From assembly GCA_903932755.1 (NCBI GenBank), contig CAIZHL010000017.1, positions 1 through 16,091 of the forward strand: a stretch of 16,091 nt of DNA, written 5' to 3'. This stretch comes from an uncultured beta proteobacterium (lineage in GTDB: Bacteria > Pseudomonadota > Gammaproteobacteria > Burkholderiales > Rhodocyclaceae). The position numbers and the translations under genes are program-made. The notes under the pieces are model-generated. The model had not been told where the DNA came from. It searched no databases and worked only from the letters and a program-made list of their open reading frames with translations. Positions 6,261 to 13,046 of the stretch are shown in pieces (the stretch's first letter is position 1; every line of letters begins with the position of its first letter).

Positions 6261-8162
6261 GTGAACGGTCCCGTCGTGGTCTGGGCGCTTCAGGGTGAGC
6301 CGCCGTCCGACGCCGGCGATGTGCTGCTTTGGTTGGGCTACGCCGAGGGCAGCGGGGTGCAATCAGTGCCACGCTACCTTGAAGAGCATGCCAAACGCCT
6401 GAGATCCAGCTACCTTGAATTCATCCATGATCTGGGTGAGCGAAAGATAAACGGCAAGAGTGTCGTCGAGCATCTCGACCTCGGCGACGGCTTCAGCTTC
6501 TGGTGGATGACGCGCCTGGCGGAGAAAAGTCCTTTCAAGTCGCCGCAACTCTATGACTGCCTGCGCCTGATGGCGCTGGAGGAGATTCTGGTCGAACGCC
6601 GACCGTCGAGGCTTGTGCTCCATGGCGCAGCGAGGAATCTCGCCGAGGCAATCGAGACCCTGTGCCGCAATCTGGAGATTCCCTTTGTCTGGCGCTCCGC
6701 CAGCCCGGCAAAAAGGCAATGGTCGCTCAGGGGCATCTATCTTGCATTGCCTCAAGCGGTTCAGGGCCTGATCAGTTTGCGGCATCCGGTCATGAACTGG
6801 CCACTGCGCAGGCTCGAACGACCGCGCTGGTTTGCCGAGCGCAAGGCGATCTTTCTCTGCTCCTACTTTTTCAATCTGGATGCGGCCTCTGGCTCCGCGG
6901 GGAGCTTCCATTCGAATCAGTGGGGATGCATGCCCGCGTATCTGAAGCAAGGCGGGCGCCATGCGAACTGGATTCATCACTTCCTGCGCAGCCCTGATGA
7001 CCGCGATATCAATGCACGAACGCAATGGTTGAGTTCGTTCAATCGCGATTCCTTGAATCAGGGATGCCACAGTCTTCTGGAAAGCTATTTGTCGTGGGCT
7101 GTCGTGGGGCGGGCCCTGTGGAAATGGCTGCGCCTCAACGCGATTGCCCTGCGCTTGCGAAACGCACGCGGGATGTTCAATCCCGGGGACTCCGCAGCCA
7201 GCCTGTGGCCATTACTGAGGACCGACTGGTGGACGTCGTTGTGCGGCCCGGTAGCCCTCAGCAACTGCCTGTGGGTCGAACTGTTCGATGCCGTGCTGAA
7301 GGACATCCCGCACCAGCCAACAGGTCTTTATCTTTGGGAAAACCAGGGATGGGAATGCGCGCTGCTGCGCGCCTGGCGTCGGCACGGGCACGGCCGGATC
7401 ATCGGCGTGCCCCACGCCACCGTAGTCTTCTGGCACTTGAATAATTTCGACGATCCCCGCACCCTGGCATCGGTTGCGGGATGCGCGAAGCCGTTGCCGG
7501 ACCAATTGGCCGTGAATGGCCCAATGGCGCTGAAGGCATTCGGCGATGCCGGCAGTTTGCTGCCGGGCCGTTTCGCCGAGGTGGAGGCCTTGCGCTTCCA
7601 GTATCTGGCTGAACCCGGCATTGGAGCGCCAGGGGCTGGAAGTTCCAGCCGGCATGGCCACGCCTTTCCGGGCGACGGGAAACGGAGGAAAGTTCTGATT
7701 CTTGGCGATTTCACCGAGAAGCAAACCCTGAAGATGTTGTCCTGCATGGACGAGGCCTTACGCTTGTCCCGCGCTGACGTTTCCCTTGTCTTCAAGCCGC
7801 ATCCGGTGAGCCGAATTCGACAACAGGATTACCCGTCCCTTCCGTTCGAGGTGACCAGCAGCGCGTTGTTCGAGATTCTGCCGATCTGCGATCTGGTGTT
7901 TTCCAGCAACACCACGTCGGCCGGTCTGGAAGCCCTGCTGGCCGGGTTGCCGGTGCTCGTATTCCTCGATGACGAGGATTTCAACCATAGCCCCCTGCGC
8001 GGAGTTGAGGGCGTCAGGTTTGTGGGTACTGCGCGGGATCTGGCTGCAGCCCTGAAATCGGTCCAACGTCCTGTCGCGGCGCCCGCACCCGACGAATTTT
8101 TCTGGCTGAACAAGGAAATGCCAAGGTGGGGCAAACTCCTTGCGCCGGAGTGCGGCGGGTGA
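6261..8162 (+). CDS. Large surface-carbohydrate biosynthesis protein with GT-B-like C-terminal domain
   Basis: This is a 633-residue protein from a GTG start. The N-terminal 400 residues contain no motif I can name with certainty; the run WWMTRLAEKSPFKS and the leucine-rich LRLMALEEIL near residues 75-110 recall the uncharacterised surface carbohydrate protein family TIGR04326, from memory and not checked. The C-terminal third reads like the nucleotide-binding half of a GT-B glycosyltransferase: VLILGDFTEKQTLKM, then VFKPHP with His514, then SSNTTSAGLEALLAG at about 548-562, followed by LPVLVFLD. That layout (KPHP, then S/T-rich E-A-L-x-G-x-P) is shared with capsule and polysialic-acid type transferases and CDP-glycerol-type transferases. 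No signal peptide or clear transmembrane helix was seen, so it is probably cytoplasmic. It likely transfers a sugar, possibly the CMP-activated one made by the upstream genes. Acceptor and donor are unknown. Confidence 0.65.
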   Translation: MNGPVVVWALQGEPPSDAGDVLLWLGYAEGSGVQSVPRYLEEHAKRLRSSYLEFIHDLGERKINGKSVVEHLDLGDGFSFWWMTRLAEKSPFKSPQLYDCLRLMALEEILVERRPSRLVLHGAARNLAEAIETLCRNLEIPFVWRSASPAKRQWSLRGIYLALPQAVQGLISLRHPVMNWPLRRLERPRWFAERKAIFLCSYFFNLDAASGSAGSFHSNQWGCMPAYLKQGGRHANWIHHFLRSPDDRDINARTQWLSSFNRDSLNQGCHSLLESYLSWAVVGRALWKWLRLNAIALRLRNARGMFNPGDSAASLWPLLRTDWWTSLCGPVALSNCLWVELFDAVLKDIPHQPTGLYLWENQGWECALLRAWRRHGHGRIIGVPHATVVFWHLNNFDDPRTLASVAGCAKPLPDQLAVNGPMALKAFGDAGSLLPGRFAEVEALRFQYLAEPGIGAPGAGSSSRHGHAFPGDGKRRKVLILGDFTEKQTLKMLSCMDEALRLSRADVSLVFKPHPVSRIRQQDYPSLPFEVTSSALFEILPICDLVFSSNTTSAGLEALLAGLPVLVFLDDEDFNHSPLRGVEGVRFVGTARDLAAALKSVQRPVAAPAPDEFFWLNKEMPRWGKLLAPECGG

Positions 8163-8169
8163 TTGCGGG

Positions 8170-8365
8170 ATGACGAAGCGGCGAGTCTTGCTTACAGGCG
8201 GCAGCGGCCTGCTGGCGATCAACTGGGCGTGCGCTTTGAGGGATGGATGGGATGTCGTTCTCGGAACTCGACGATTACACGTCGCACAACACGGAGCGAA
8301 TGGACGTCGGGCAAGTCAATAGGCTGTTGATGAGTCGGGAATATGTCCGGCAGGAACTTTCTTAA
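8170..8365 (+). pseudogene. Remnant of a short-chain dehydrogenase / sugar epimerase-reductase gene
   Basis: ATG 8170, seven bases after the previous gene, begins an N-terminus typical of extended SDR nucleotide-sugar enzymes: MTKRRVLLTGGSGLLAINWA, with the TGGxGxxA/G cofactor loop, then WDVVLGT, the second Rossmann strand. After about 35 codons that frame decays and stops at 8320-8322. Another frame, readable from about 8252, gives a natural-looking C-terminal tail (SFSELDDYTSHN...LLMSREYVRQELS) ending at TAA 8363-8365. A normal gene of this kind would be near 280-320 codons, so some 220 or more internal codons appear to be deleted with a frame change. The junction lies around 8252-8275. The first part resembles dTDP-4-dehydrorhamnose reductase-type SDRs, but I would not name the enzyme. 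Assignment of the tail to the same gene is inference. Confidence 0.65.
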
Positions 8366-8434
8366 ATTCCATTTGCCGTTCGGTTTGCACTTCGAACCTG
8401 GTGCCGCCGCCAATTTTTAGTGCGCGCCAACCGA
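8366..8434. other. Convergent spacer without an obvious terminator
   Basis: This 69-base spacer lies between the + strand gene remnant and the end of the reverse-strand glycosyltransferase. It contains a short T/A run (AATTTTTAG around 8412-8420), but I could not find a stable inverted repeat before it on either strand, nor terminal repeats of an insertion sequence. Confidence 0.4.
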
Positions 8435-9352
8435 TTACTTCAGGTGCCCTTCAAGCTGCTCATTCCGCCCCGCGAGTTCTGAAAGCATGCCGGCAACATT
8501 GCCGCGAAACTGGTCCCACTGAATACCGTCGGCTTTGGCGACGGCCGTTGCCAGATGCAGCGTCGTCAACCCCAAACTTGCCCCCCAGGCCGCTGCGGGC
8601 GACAAGCCGCGGTTGCGATACTTCCGGACGAGATACATGCGGTTGATGATCTGCCACTTCCCCAGCAGATAGTGACGATCCCGCCTCACCGGCGGGCTAT
8701 AGTGCGCCAGGCGCGCATTGGCCACGAGCGCGAGGCGATACTTGCCGCGGACATTGAAGCTGTAGTCCACGTCCTCAAGATAGCCGGTGCCCCTGAACCA
8801 CTCGTCGTAGCCGTATGACTCGATAACTTCCCTGCGCCAGACCGTTGCGCCGCCGCATAGCCAGTCGGTTTCAATATCCCGATCCTGGTTGCCGAGGATG
8901 GACGTGCAACCGGTCTTCAGCAGCCGGCCGGGGGTGGGGTGATCGAGGCCAAGCAGGCTCTTGATCCATGTCCATCTGGGCAGTGCGGTGTTGGTAATGT
9001 TGAAGACCGTGCCGCCGAGTTGCGGGTCAGCCTGATCCCAGTATTCAAGGATTGCGGCGACGGCGTTTGGCTCCAGCACAATGTCGTCATCCAGGTAGCC
9101 GGCCAGCGTGATGTTGGGGTCTATCCGCGCCATTCCGGCATTTCGCTGCTTGGCGAGGGACGGCGGGAAAACGCGCACATATTCGAGCGGAAGCTCGGGG
9201 AACGAATCAACCACCTTCCTGATGTCGGGGGCGCTGCCATCCACGACGATTATCTGGTCCGGAATCTTTGTTTGCCGTGCAAGGCTTTCCAGCATTTTTC
9301 GCAGATCGTCAGGGCGATCCTTTGTCGGGACTACGAAGGCAAGTCGGTGCAT
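8435..9352 (-). CDS. Family 2 glycosyltransferase (GT-A fold), reverse strand
   Basis: This is the only confident gene on the minus strand: a 305-residue GT2 enzyme starting at ATG 9352-9350 (an upstream in-frame ATG at 9388 would add 12 unlikely residues). The N-terminus LAFVVPTKDRPDDL and the IIVVDGS strand are classic GT2 entry motifs. LDDD at 88-90 is the metal-binding DxD, and LEDVDYSF further on supplies the ED acid/base region. Length and motif order resemble rhamnosyl- and galactofuranosyl-type GT2 enzymes that extend polysaccharide repeat units from nucleotide sugars at the cytoplasmic membrane face. No strong membrane helix is seen. Its orientation opposes every neighbour, and it is flanked by a broken SDR gene on one side and a small orphan ORF on the other. 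A clear promoter was not identified. Donor and acceptor are unknown. Confidence 0.85.
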   Translation of the reverse strand: MHRLAFVVPTKDRPDDLRKMLESLARQTKIPDQIIVVDGSAPDIRKVVDSFPELPLEYVRVFPPSLAKQRNAGMARIDPNITLAGYLDDDIVLEPNAVAAILEYWDQADPQLGGTVFNITNTALPRWTWIKSLLGLDHPTPGRLLKTGCTSILGNQDRDIETDWLCGGATVWRREVIESYGYDEWFRGTGYLEDVDYSFNVRGKYRLALVANARLAHYSPPVRRDRHYLLGKWQIINRMYLVRKYRNRGLSPAAAWGASLGLTTLHLATAVAKADGIQWDQFRGNVAGMLSELAGRNEQLEGHLK

Positions 9353-9365
9353 CTCGAATAGAATA

Positions 9366-9608
9366 ATGAATTCAACAGTTAGCATCATAACAAGGGCCGG
9401 GGGAATATCTCTTCGCTACGGGAAATATATGGCATCCCAGCTTCATTCAGACGTGTTGTCGTCGCGGGACTATCCAGAGAAATGGCTTGAGGGAAAAGTG
9501 CTTCTCGGGAATGAATTCGATTTGGTGAAGGTGTTTCTGACTTGCAATCAGGATTTCGAAGCGATCGCTGCGGCGACGCTTCCAAGGTTCCCGAATTTCG
9601 TAATATGA
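9366..9608 (+). CDS. Small unrecognised ORF coupled to the following glycosyltransferase
   Basis: This is an 80-codon ORF I do not recognise. Support for it being real is its stop TGA 9606-9608, which overlaps the next start as ATGA, the same coupling used by true gene pairs in this locus, and a natural amino-acid make-up (EKWLEGKVLLGNEFDLVKVF...). It contains no membrane helix, signal peptide or cysteine cluster. An internal ATG at 9429 has GGGAAA a few bases upstream and would give 59 codons, perhaps the better start. The stretch is clearly poorer in GC (about 47% over 9361-9600 by hand count) than the genes around it. It begins 13 bases from the start of the divergent GT2 gene. It could be a small protein, or the C-terminal tail of a longer gene cut off when the reverse-strand gene arrived. 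Confidence 0.45.
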   Translation: MNSTVSIITRAGGISLRYGKYMASQLHSDVLSSRDYPEKWLEGKVLLGNEFDLVKVFLTCNQDFEAIAAATLPRFPNFVI

Positions 9609-10564
9609 CTCCCGCCGCAGTCGTACTGCCGGTGTCCATCGTAGTGCCGGTCCGCAATGAATCCCGGTCTTTGCCCGAACTTCTGGAAGCCATCGCGAAC
9701 CAGGAGGCAAAGCCTCTGGAAGTCGTATTTGTCGATACCGGATCTCTGGACAATAGTGCGTCCCTCGTCGAGGAATGGGTGGAGGTGGCTGCGCGTTGCG
9801 GAATCAAATGTCAACTCCTCCGATTGCCTGATGGGTATCCAGGCGCGGCCAGGAATGCCGGAGTCCGGGCCGCGACGCAAGAATGGATTGCCTTCATCGA
9901 TGCCGGCATCGTTCCCTCCGGCAACTGGCTTGCAGCACTCTGGGCTTGCCAGCAGAAATCCGGCAAGCCCGCAATGTTTGGCGTTTGCCGTTTCGTTTCG
10001 GACGAGGTCCTTGGCAAGATCCTGTGCGCGCTTTCCTATGGCTATGAGCGGGTACGTCCGGTACTGCCCGCCTCGTTGTTCCGCAGGGACTTGTTCGACC
10101 GCGTCGCTTTTTTCGAACCTGGATTGCGAGCCGGGGAGGACATTCTGTGGCAACGGGCGCTGGAGTCGGCCGGTATTGCCACGGAAACCTGCTGGGATGC
10201 CCATGTGGAATACCGGCATTTTCCGGACAGCTTGCAACATGCGGCGCGCAAGTGGTTTACCTACGAGCAGAGCGTGACGGCAGCCGGGGTCGGCGGCAGC
10301 TTGCGCGTGGCAGTGCAGTTCGCAGTGCTGTTTCTGTGTGCATGGCTGATCCTTGACCCGACAAGGGCTGTGTTTGGCCTGGCGGCCTACGCTCTTCTCC
10401 GGGGGGTTGCCGATCCGCTGCGGCGCAGTGGCTGGCGTCCCTGGTGGGGGACAAGAATCTGGGCGGTGCTTGTAGCCGTGCCGGTGGCTGCGTTGATAGA
10501 TGTGTCGGCCGCCACGGGACGTGTGACGCGCATTCTCAAAGGTGGGCGCCTTGGGAACTCATAA
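9605..10564 (+). CDS. Membrane-associated family 2 glycosyltransferase
   Basis: This is a 319-residue GT2 protein. The N-terminus has VSIVVPVRNES at about 10-20 and the VVFVDTGSLDNS strand, then GYPGAARNAG, the conserved nucleotide-sugar contact region. The usual DxD is replaced by IDAG (Asp99-Ala-Gly101), a variation known among GT2 proteins annotated as glycosyltransferases of this kind. GEDILWQRAL supplies the downstream ED motif. The C-terminal 100 residues hold at least two hydrophobic segments (around FAVLFLCAWLIL and IWAVLVAVPVAAL), so the enzyme is likely anchored in the inner membrane, facing the cytoplasm. ATG 9605 overlaps the stop of the small ORF upstream, and its own 3' end overlaps the YdcF-like gene. 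It probably adds one sugar of the repeat unit. Donor is unknown. Confidence 0.82.
   Translation: MTPAAVVLPVSIVVPVRNESRSLPELLEAIANQEAKPLEVVFVDTGSLDNSASLVEEWVEVAARCGIKCQLLRLPDGYPGAARNAGVRAATQEWIAFIDAGIVPSGNWLAALWACQQKSGKPAMFGVCRFVSDEVLGKILCALSYGYERVRPVLPASLFRRDLFDRVAFFEPGLRAGEDILWQRALESAGIATETCWDAHVEYRHFPDSLQHAARKWFTYEQSVTAAGVGGSLRVAVQFAVLFLCAWLILDPTRAVFGLAAYALLRGVADPLRRSGWRPWWGTRIWAVLVAVPVAALIDVSAATGRVTRILKGGRLGNS
10538..10545 (+). promoter_or_regulatory. Ribosome binding site pointing to TTG 10551 for the YdcF-like gene
   Basis: AAAGGTGG lies five bases before TTG 10551. An alternative GTG start at 10542 sits inside this site and has no ribosome site of its own, so the TTG is preferred. Confidence 0.5.
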
Positions 10565-11192
10565 ACGTTGTCTGGCCTTGGCGGGGTTGGCAACACTACT
10601 CGTTGCAGCGATTACAGCCGGCTTTTTGTATACCGCCGCTGCCTGGTTGCGAGGAACTCAGTCCCCGGAAGCGGCTGCTGATGTAATCGTCGTGTTGGCG
10701 GGCAGCTTCGAGCGCTCGATGCATGCAGGTGATTTGTATGCGAAAGGCATTGCACCGAAGGTCGTGGTCAGCGTGCCCAGGGTTGAGAACTCCATTATTC
10801 AGCTCGAGCGGATGGGCATCCGGTATCCCCGTCCCGAGGCTATTCACAGGGAGATTCTGCTGCGCAAGGGTGTACCTGACGAAAGTATTGAAATGCTGGC
10901 CGCTGGAGCGATCAGCACTGCCGATGAGGCGAAAGCCTTTGCCTCGAGTCTGAAGCCGCGCCGTGCGCGCGTGCTGGTGGTGACCTCGCCTTACCATGTC
11001 AGGCGGGCGGTCATGGCATTCAGCGACGCTTTCGGCGAAGGAACTCAAGTCACGGTAACGGGAACGCCATACGAAACGTTCCCAGATGATTGGTGGCGCT
11101 CGCAGGACGCCACCCGCAACGTTCTGCTTGAGTTGGCGAAGGTCATGCTTTATCTGGGGGGCGGCCGCTTTTCTCCTGAAGGCGCACGATGA
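10551..11192 (+). CDS. YdcF/DUF218 (SanA/ElyC-like) membrane-anchored envelope protein
   Basis: This is a protein of about 213 residues with a single N-terminal hydrophobic segment (LAGLATLLVAAITAGFLYT), most likely an uncleaved inner-membrane anchor placing the rest in the periplasm. The body has DUF218 landmarks: the entry strand VIVVLAGSFERSMHA with AGDLYAKGIAPKVVVS; the STADEAKAF helix; and VVTSPYHVRRAVMAF, the family's T-x-x-x-H-x-R-R element. E. coli relatives (SanA, ElyC, YdcF) affect envelope integrity and lipid-linked carrier use, but the chemical activity of the family is not settled. Start choice is between GTG 10542 and TTG 10551; the ribosome site favours the latter. The gene overlaps the end of the preceding GT2, so it is co-transcribed with polysaccharide genes and may act on lipid-linked intermediates or on the exported polymer. 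Confidence 0.8.
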   Translation: MGTHKRCLALAGLATLLVAAITAGFLYTAAAWLRGTQSPEAAADVIVVLAGSFERSMHAGDLYAKGIAPKVVVSVPRVENSIIQLERMGIRYPRPEAIHREILLRKGVPDESIEMLAAGAISTADEAKAFASSLKPRRARVLVVTSPYHVRRAVMAFSDAFGEGTQVTVTGTPYETFPDDWWRSQDATRNVLLELAKVMLYLGGGRFSPEGAR

Positions 11193-11242
11193 TGAATCCA
11201 TTTGCATGGCAAATCCTTGTACATCGGCAGGTATTTCGCTGA
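11189..11242 (+). other. 17-codon mini-ORF bridging the YdcF-like and GT4 genes
   Basis: ATG 11189 overlaps the YdcF-like stop as ATGA and follows GAAGG at about 11178-11182. The reading runs 17 codons (MMNPFAWQILVHRQVFR) and ends at TGA 11240-11242, which overlaps ATG 11242 of the glycosyltransferase as TGATG. This bridge of overlaps on both sides may be chance, a coupling peptide, or the remnant of a deleted gene. Confidence 0.3.
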
Positions 11243-12426
11243 TGGTATCCAATTGCGTTGGGGAGGCCGGATCGGTGGGCTCGCGACCGCGCCGCTTGCG
11301 TCTTTGCTACGTCGTTTCAAGCCCGATGACGGTTTCAGCCTTCCTCAAGGATCATATCGCCGCCGCAACTGAACACTACGATGTATCGGTGGTCGCAAAC
11401 ACGGCGGATGCCGGGTTTCTGCGCGGGCTGGGCCTGGTGGCGACGCTGCATCCCGTTGAGATCGTTCGGCCGATCTCGCTTTGGCAAGACCTCTCGGCGC
11501 TGCGGGTCCTGGTGGGTTTGTTCCGCCAGCATAACTTCGATATCGTCCATTCCGTATCGCCCAAGGCAGGACTTCTGGCGATGTTCGCCGCAATGCTTGC
11601 CGGTGTGCGTCACCGAGTGCACACATTTACCGGTCAGGTATGGGTTACGCGTCGCGGCTGGCGGCGCTGGATGCTCAGGAAGGCGGACGCCCTGCTGGCT
11701 TCGCTGACGTCACGGATTCTGGTGGATAGCCCATCCCAGCTTGATTTTCTCGTAGCTGAAGGCGTCTTCGATGCGGATAAGGCCGAAGTTGTCGGAAAGG
11801 GCTCGATCTGCGGGGTTGATAGTGCTCGCTTTCATCCCGACCCGGATGAGCGAAGGAAGCTACGTGACATACTGCATATTCCGCAGTCCGACCCTGTGCT
11901 GCTTTTCCTTGGCCGGCTGAATCGCGACAAAGGCGTTCTTGACCTCGCAGATGCTTTTGCGATTCTGGCGCAGCAATTTCCGGCTGCGCATCTGTTGCTG
12001 GTCGGGCCCGATGAGGAAGGCCTGGTTGAACGCATTACTGCGGCCAGTGGTGTGGCTGCGAACCGCGTACACCGAGTCGACTACACCCATCATCCGGAAC
12101 GCTACATGGCAGCTGCCGACATATTCTGTTTGCCCAGCTATCGGGAAGGTTTTGGTCAAGTTTTGGTCGAAGCTGCGGCGGTCGGCCTCCCGGTGGTCGC
12201 GTCGCGTATCTACGGGGTTACCGACGCCGTGGTCGACGGCGAAACCGGGTTGCTCCATCCACCAGGTGATGTCGTCGCGATTCAGGTGGCCCTGGCGCGG
12301 CTCATTAGCGATGCTCCGCAGCGAGCGGCGATGGGAGAGCGTGCCCTGCGGCGCGCGTTGGCGGAGTTTTCTCAGGCTGAATCCACGCAAGGGTTGATGG
12401 CCTTTTATGGGAAAATGCTCGATTAA
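11242..12426 (+). CDS. Family 4 glycosyltransferase (PglA-like position)
   Basis: This 394-residue GT-B enzyme is chosen from ATG 11242 (TGATG overlap with the mini-ORF; an in-frame ATG 11206 would add 12 residues). The N-terminal acceptor domain begins LRLCYVVSSPMTVSAFLKDHI and contains FDIVHSVSPKAGLLAMFAA. The C-terminal donor domain contains VLLFLGRLNRDKGVLDLADAF, HLLLVGPDEEG and the GT4 signature EX7E (Glu302 and Glu310 in YREGFGQVLVEAA). Such enzymes retain anomeric configuration and use NDP-sugars. It directly precedes a PglC-type transferase, as pglA precedes pglC in Campylobacter, where PglA adds GalNAc to undecaprenyl-diphospho-bacillosamine. A similar second-sugar role here is a position-based inference. 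No transmembrane helix is evident; family members bind the cytoplasmic membrane face. Confidence 0.85.
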   Translation: MVSNCVGEAGSVGSRPRRLRLCYVVSSPMTVSAFLKDHIAAATEHYDVSVVANTADAGFLRGLGLVATLHPVEIVRPISLWQDLSALRVLVGLFRQHNFDIVHSVSPKAGLLAMFAAMLAGVRHRVHTFTGQVWVTRRGWRRWMLRKADALLASLTSRILVDSPSQLDFLVAEGVFDADKAEVVGKGSICGVDSARFHPDPDERRKLRDILHIPQSDPVLLFLGRLNRDKGVLDLADAFAILAQQFPAAHLLLVGPDEEGLVERITAASGVAANRVHRVDYTHHPERYMAAADIFCLPSYREGFGQVLVEAAAVGLPVVASRIYGVTDAVVDGETGLLHPPGDVVAIQVALARLISDAPQRAAMGERALRRALAEFSQAESTQGLMAFYGKMLD

Positions 12427-12446
12427 TTGCCTGTCGGAATTGCCCC

Positions 12447-13046
12447 TTGTACAAGCGTCTCTTCGATATTCTGGTTGCCGCATCCCTGCTGTTGCTGACG
12501 CTGCCGCTGATGTTGGCGACGGCCTTGGCGGTGCGCTTGGCCATGGGCAAACCGGTATTGCTGCGGCAGACGCGCCCCGGCAGAGGTGGCATCCCATTTT
12601 TGTTTTACAAGTTTCGCACGATGACTGAAGATCGGGATGGCAGCGGTTGTTTGCTGCCGGACGAACGCCGGTTGACACCGTTTGGCCGCTGGCTGCGTGG
12701 TACCAGCCTTGATGAGTTGCCGCAACTGGTCAATGTGCTCAAGGGCGATATGAGCTTGGTAGGTCCCCGCCCGCTATTGATGGAGTACATTCCTCTTTAT
12801 TCGCCGCAGCAAGCGCGTCGTCACGAAGTCAGGCCGGGCATTACCGGCTGGGCACAGGTGAATGGGCGCAACGCTTTGTCCTGGGAGGACCGCTTCCGTC
12901 TAGACGTATGGTACGTCGATCATCAGACCTTGCTTCTTGACGTCCGCATTCTTATGCTAACCGTTTTGAGGATTTTTCAGGCACGGGACATAGCGCAGCC
13001 CGGCCAAGCGACGATGTCCCGTTTTACCGGTGGCCGCGATGTCTGA
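12447..13046 (+). CDS. pglC: PglC-type phosphoglycosyl transferase (initiating sugar transferase)
   Basis: This 199-residue protein has the size of the small monotopic phosphoglycosyl transferases and lacks the extra membrane domain of WbaP/WcaJ. It opens with MYKRLFDILVAASLLLLTLPLML, the N-terminal re-entrant membrane helix with a helix-breaking proline (Pro20). Then come YKFRTM, the catalytic Asp89-Glu90 pair in DELPQLVNVLKGDMSLVGPRP, and PGITGWAQVNGRNALSWEDRF. In the family this enzyme moves a phospho-sugar from its UDP form to undecaprenyl phosphate, the first committed step of repeat-unit assembly. The start is TTG 12447 with only a weak CGGA upstream; no better in-frame start exists. 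The following acetyltransferase starts within its last codons. With the three neighbours downstream the donor is probably UDP-diacetylbacillosamine or a close relative. Confidence 0.88.
   Translation: MYKRLFDILVAASLLLLTLPLMLATALAVRLAMGKPVLLRQTRPGRGGIPFLFYKFRTMTEDRDGSGCLLPDERRLTPFGRWLRGTSLDELPQLVNVLKGDMSLVGPRPLLMEYIPLYSPQQARRHEVRPGITGWAQVNGRNALSWEDRFRLDVWYVDHQTLLLDVRILMLTVLRIFQARDIAQPGQATMSRFTGGRDV

Noticed and set aside
8366..8434. Bidirectional terminator between convergent genes
   Set aside because: Only a T/A run was seen; no stable GC-rich stem precedes it on either strand.
9352..9366. Divergent promoter pair between the reverse GT2 and the small ORF
   Set aside because: The starts are 13 bases apart and, although AT-rich, the region shows no properly spaced -35/-10 pair on either strand.
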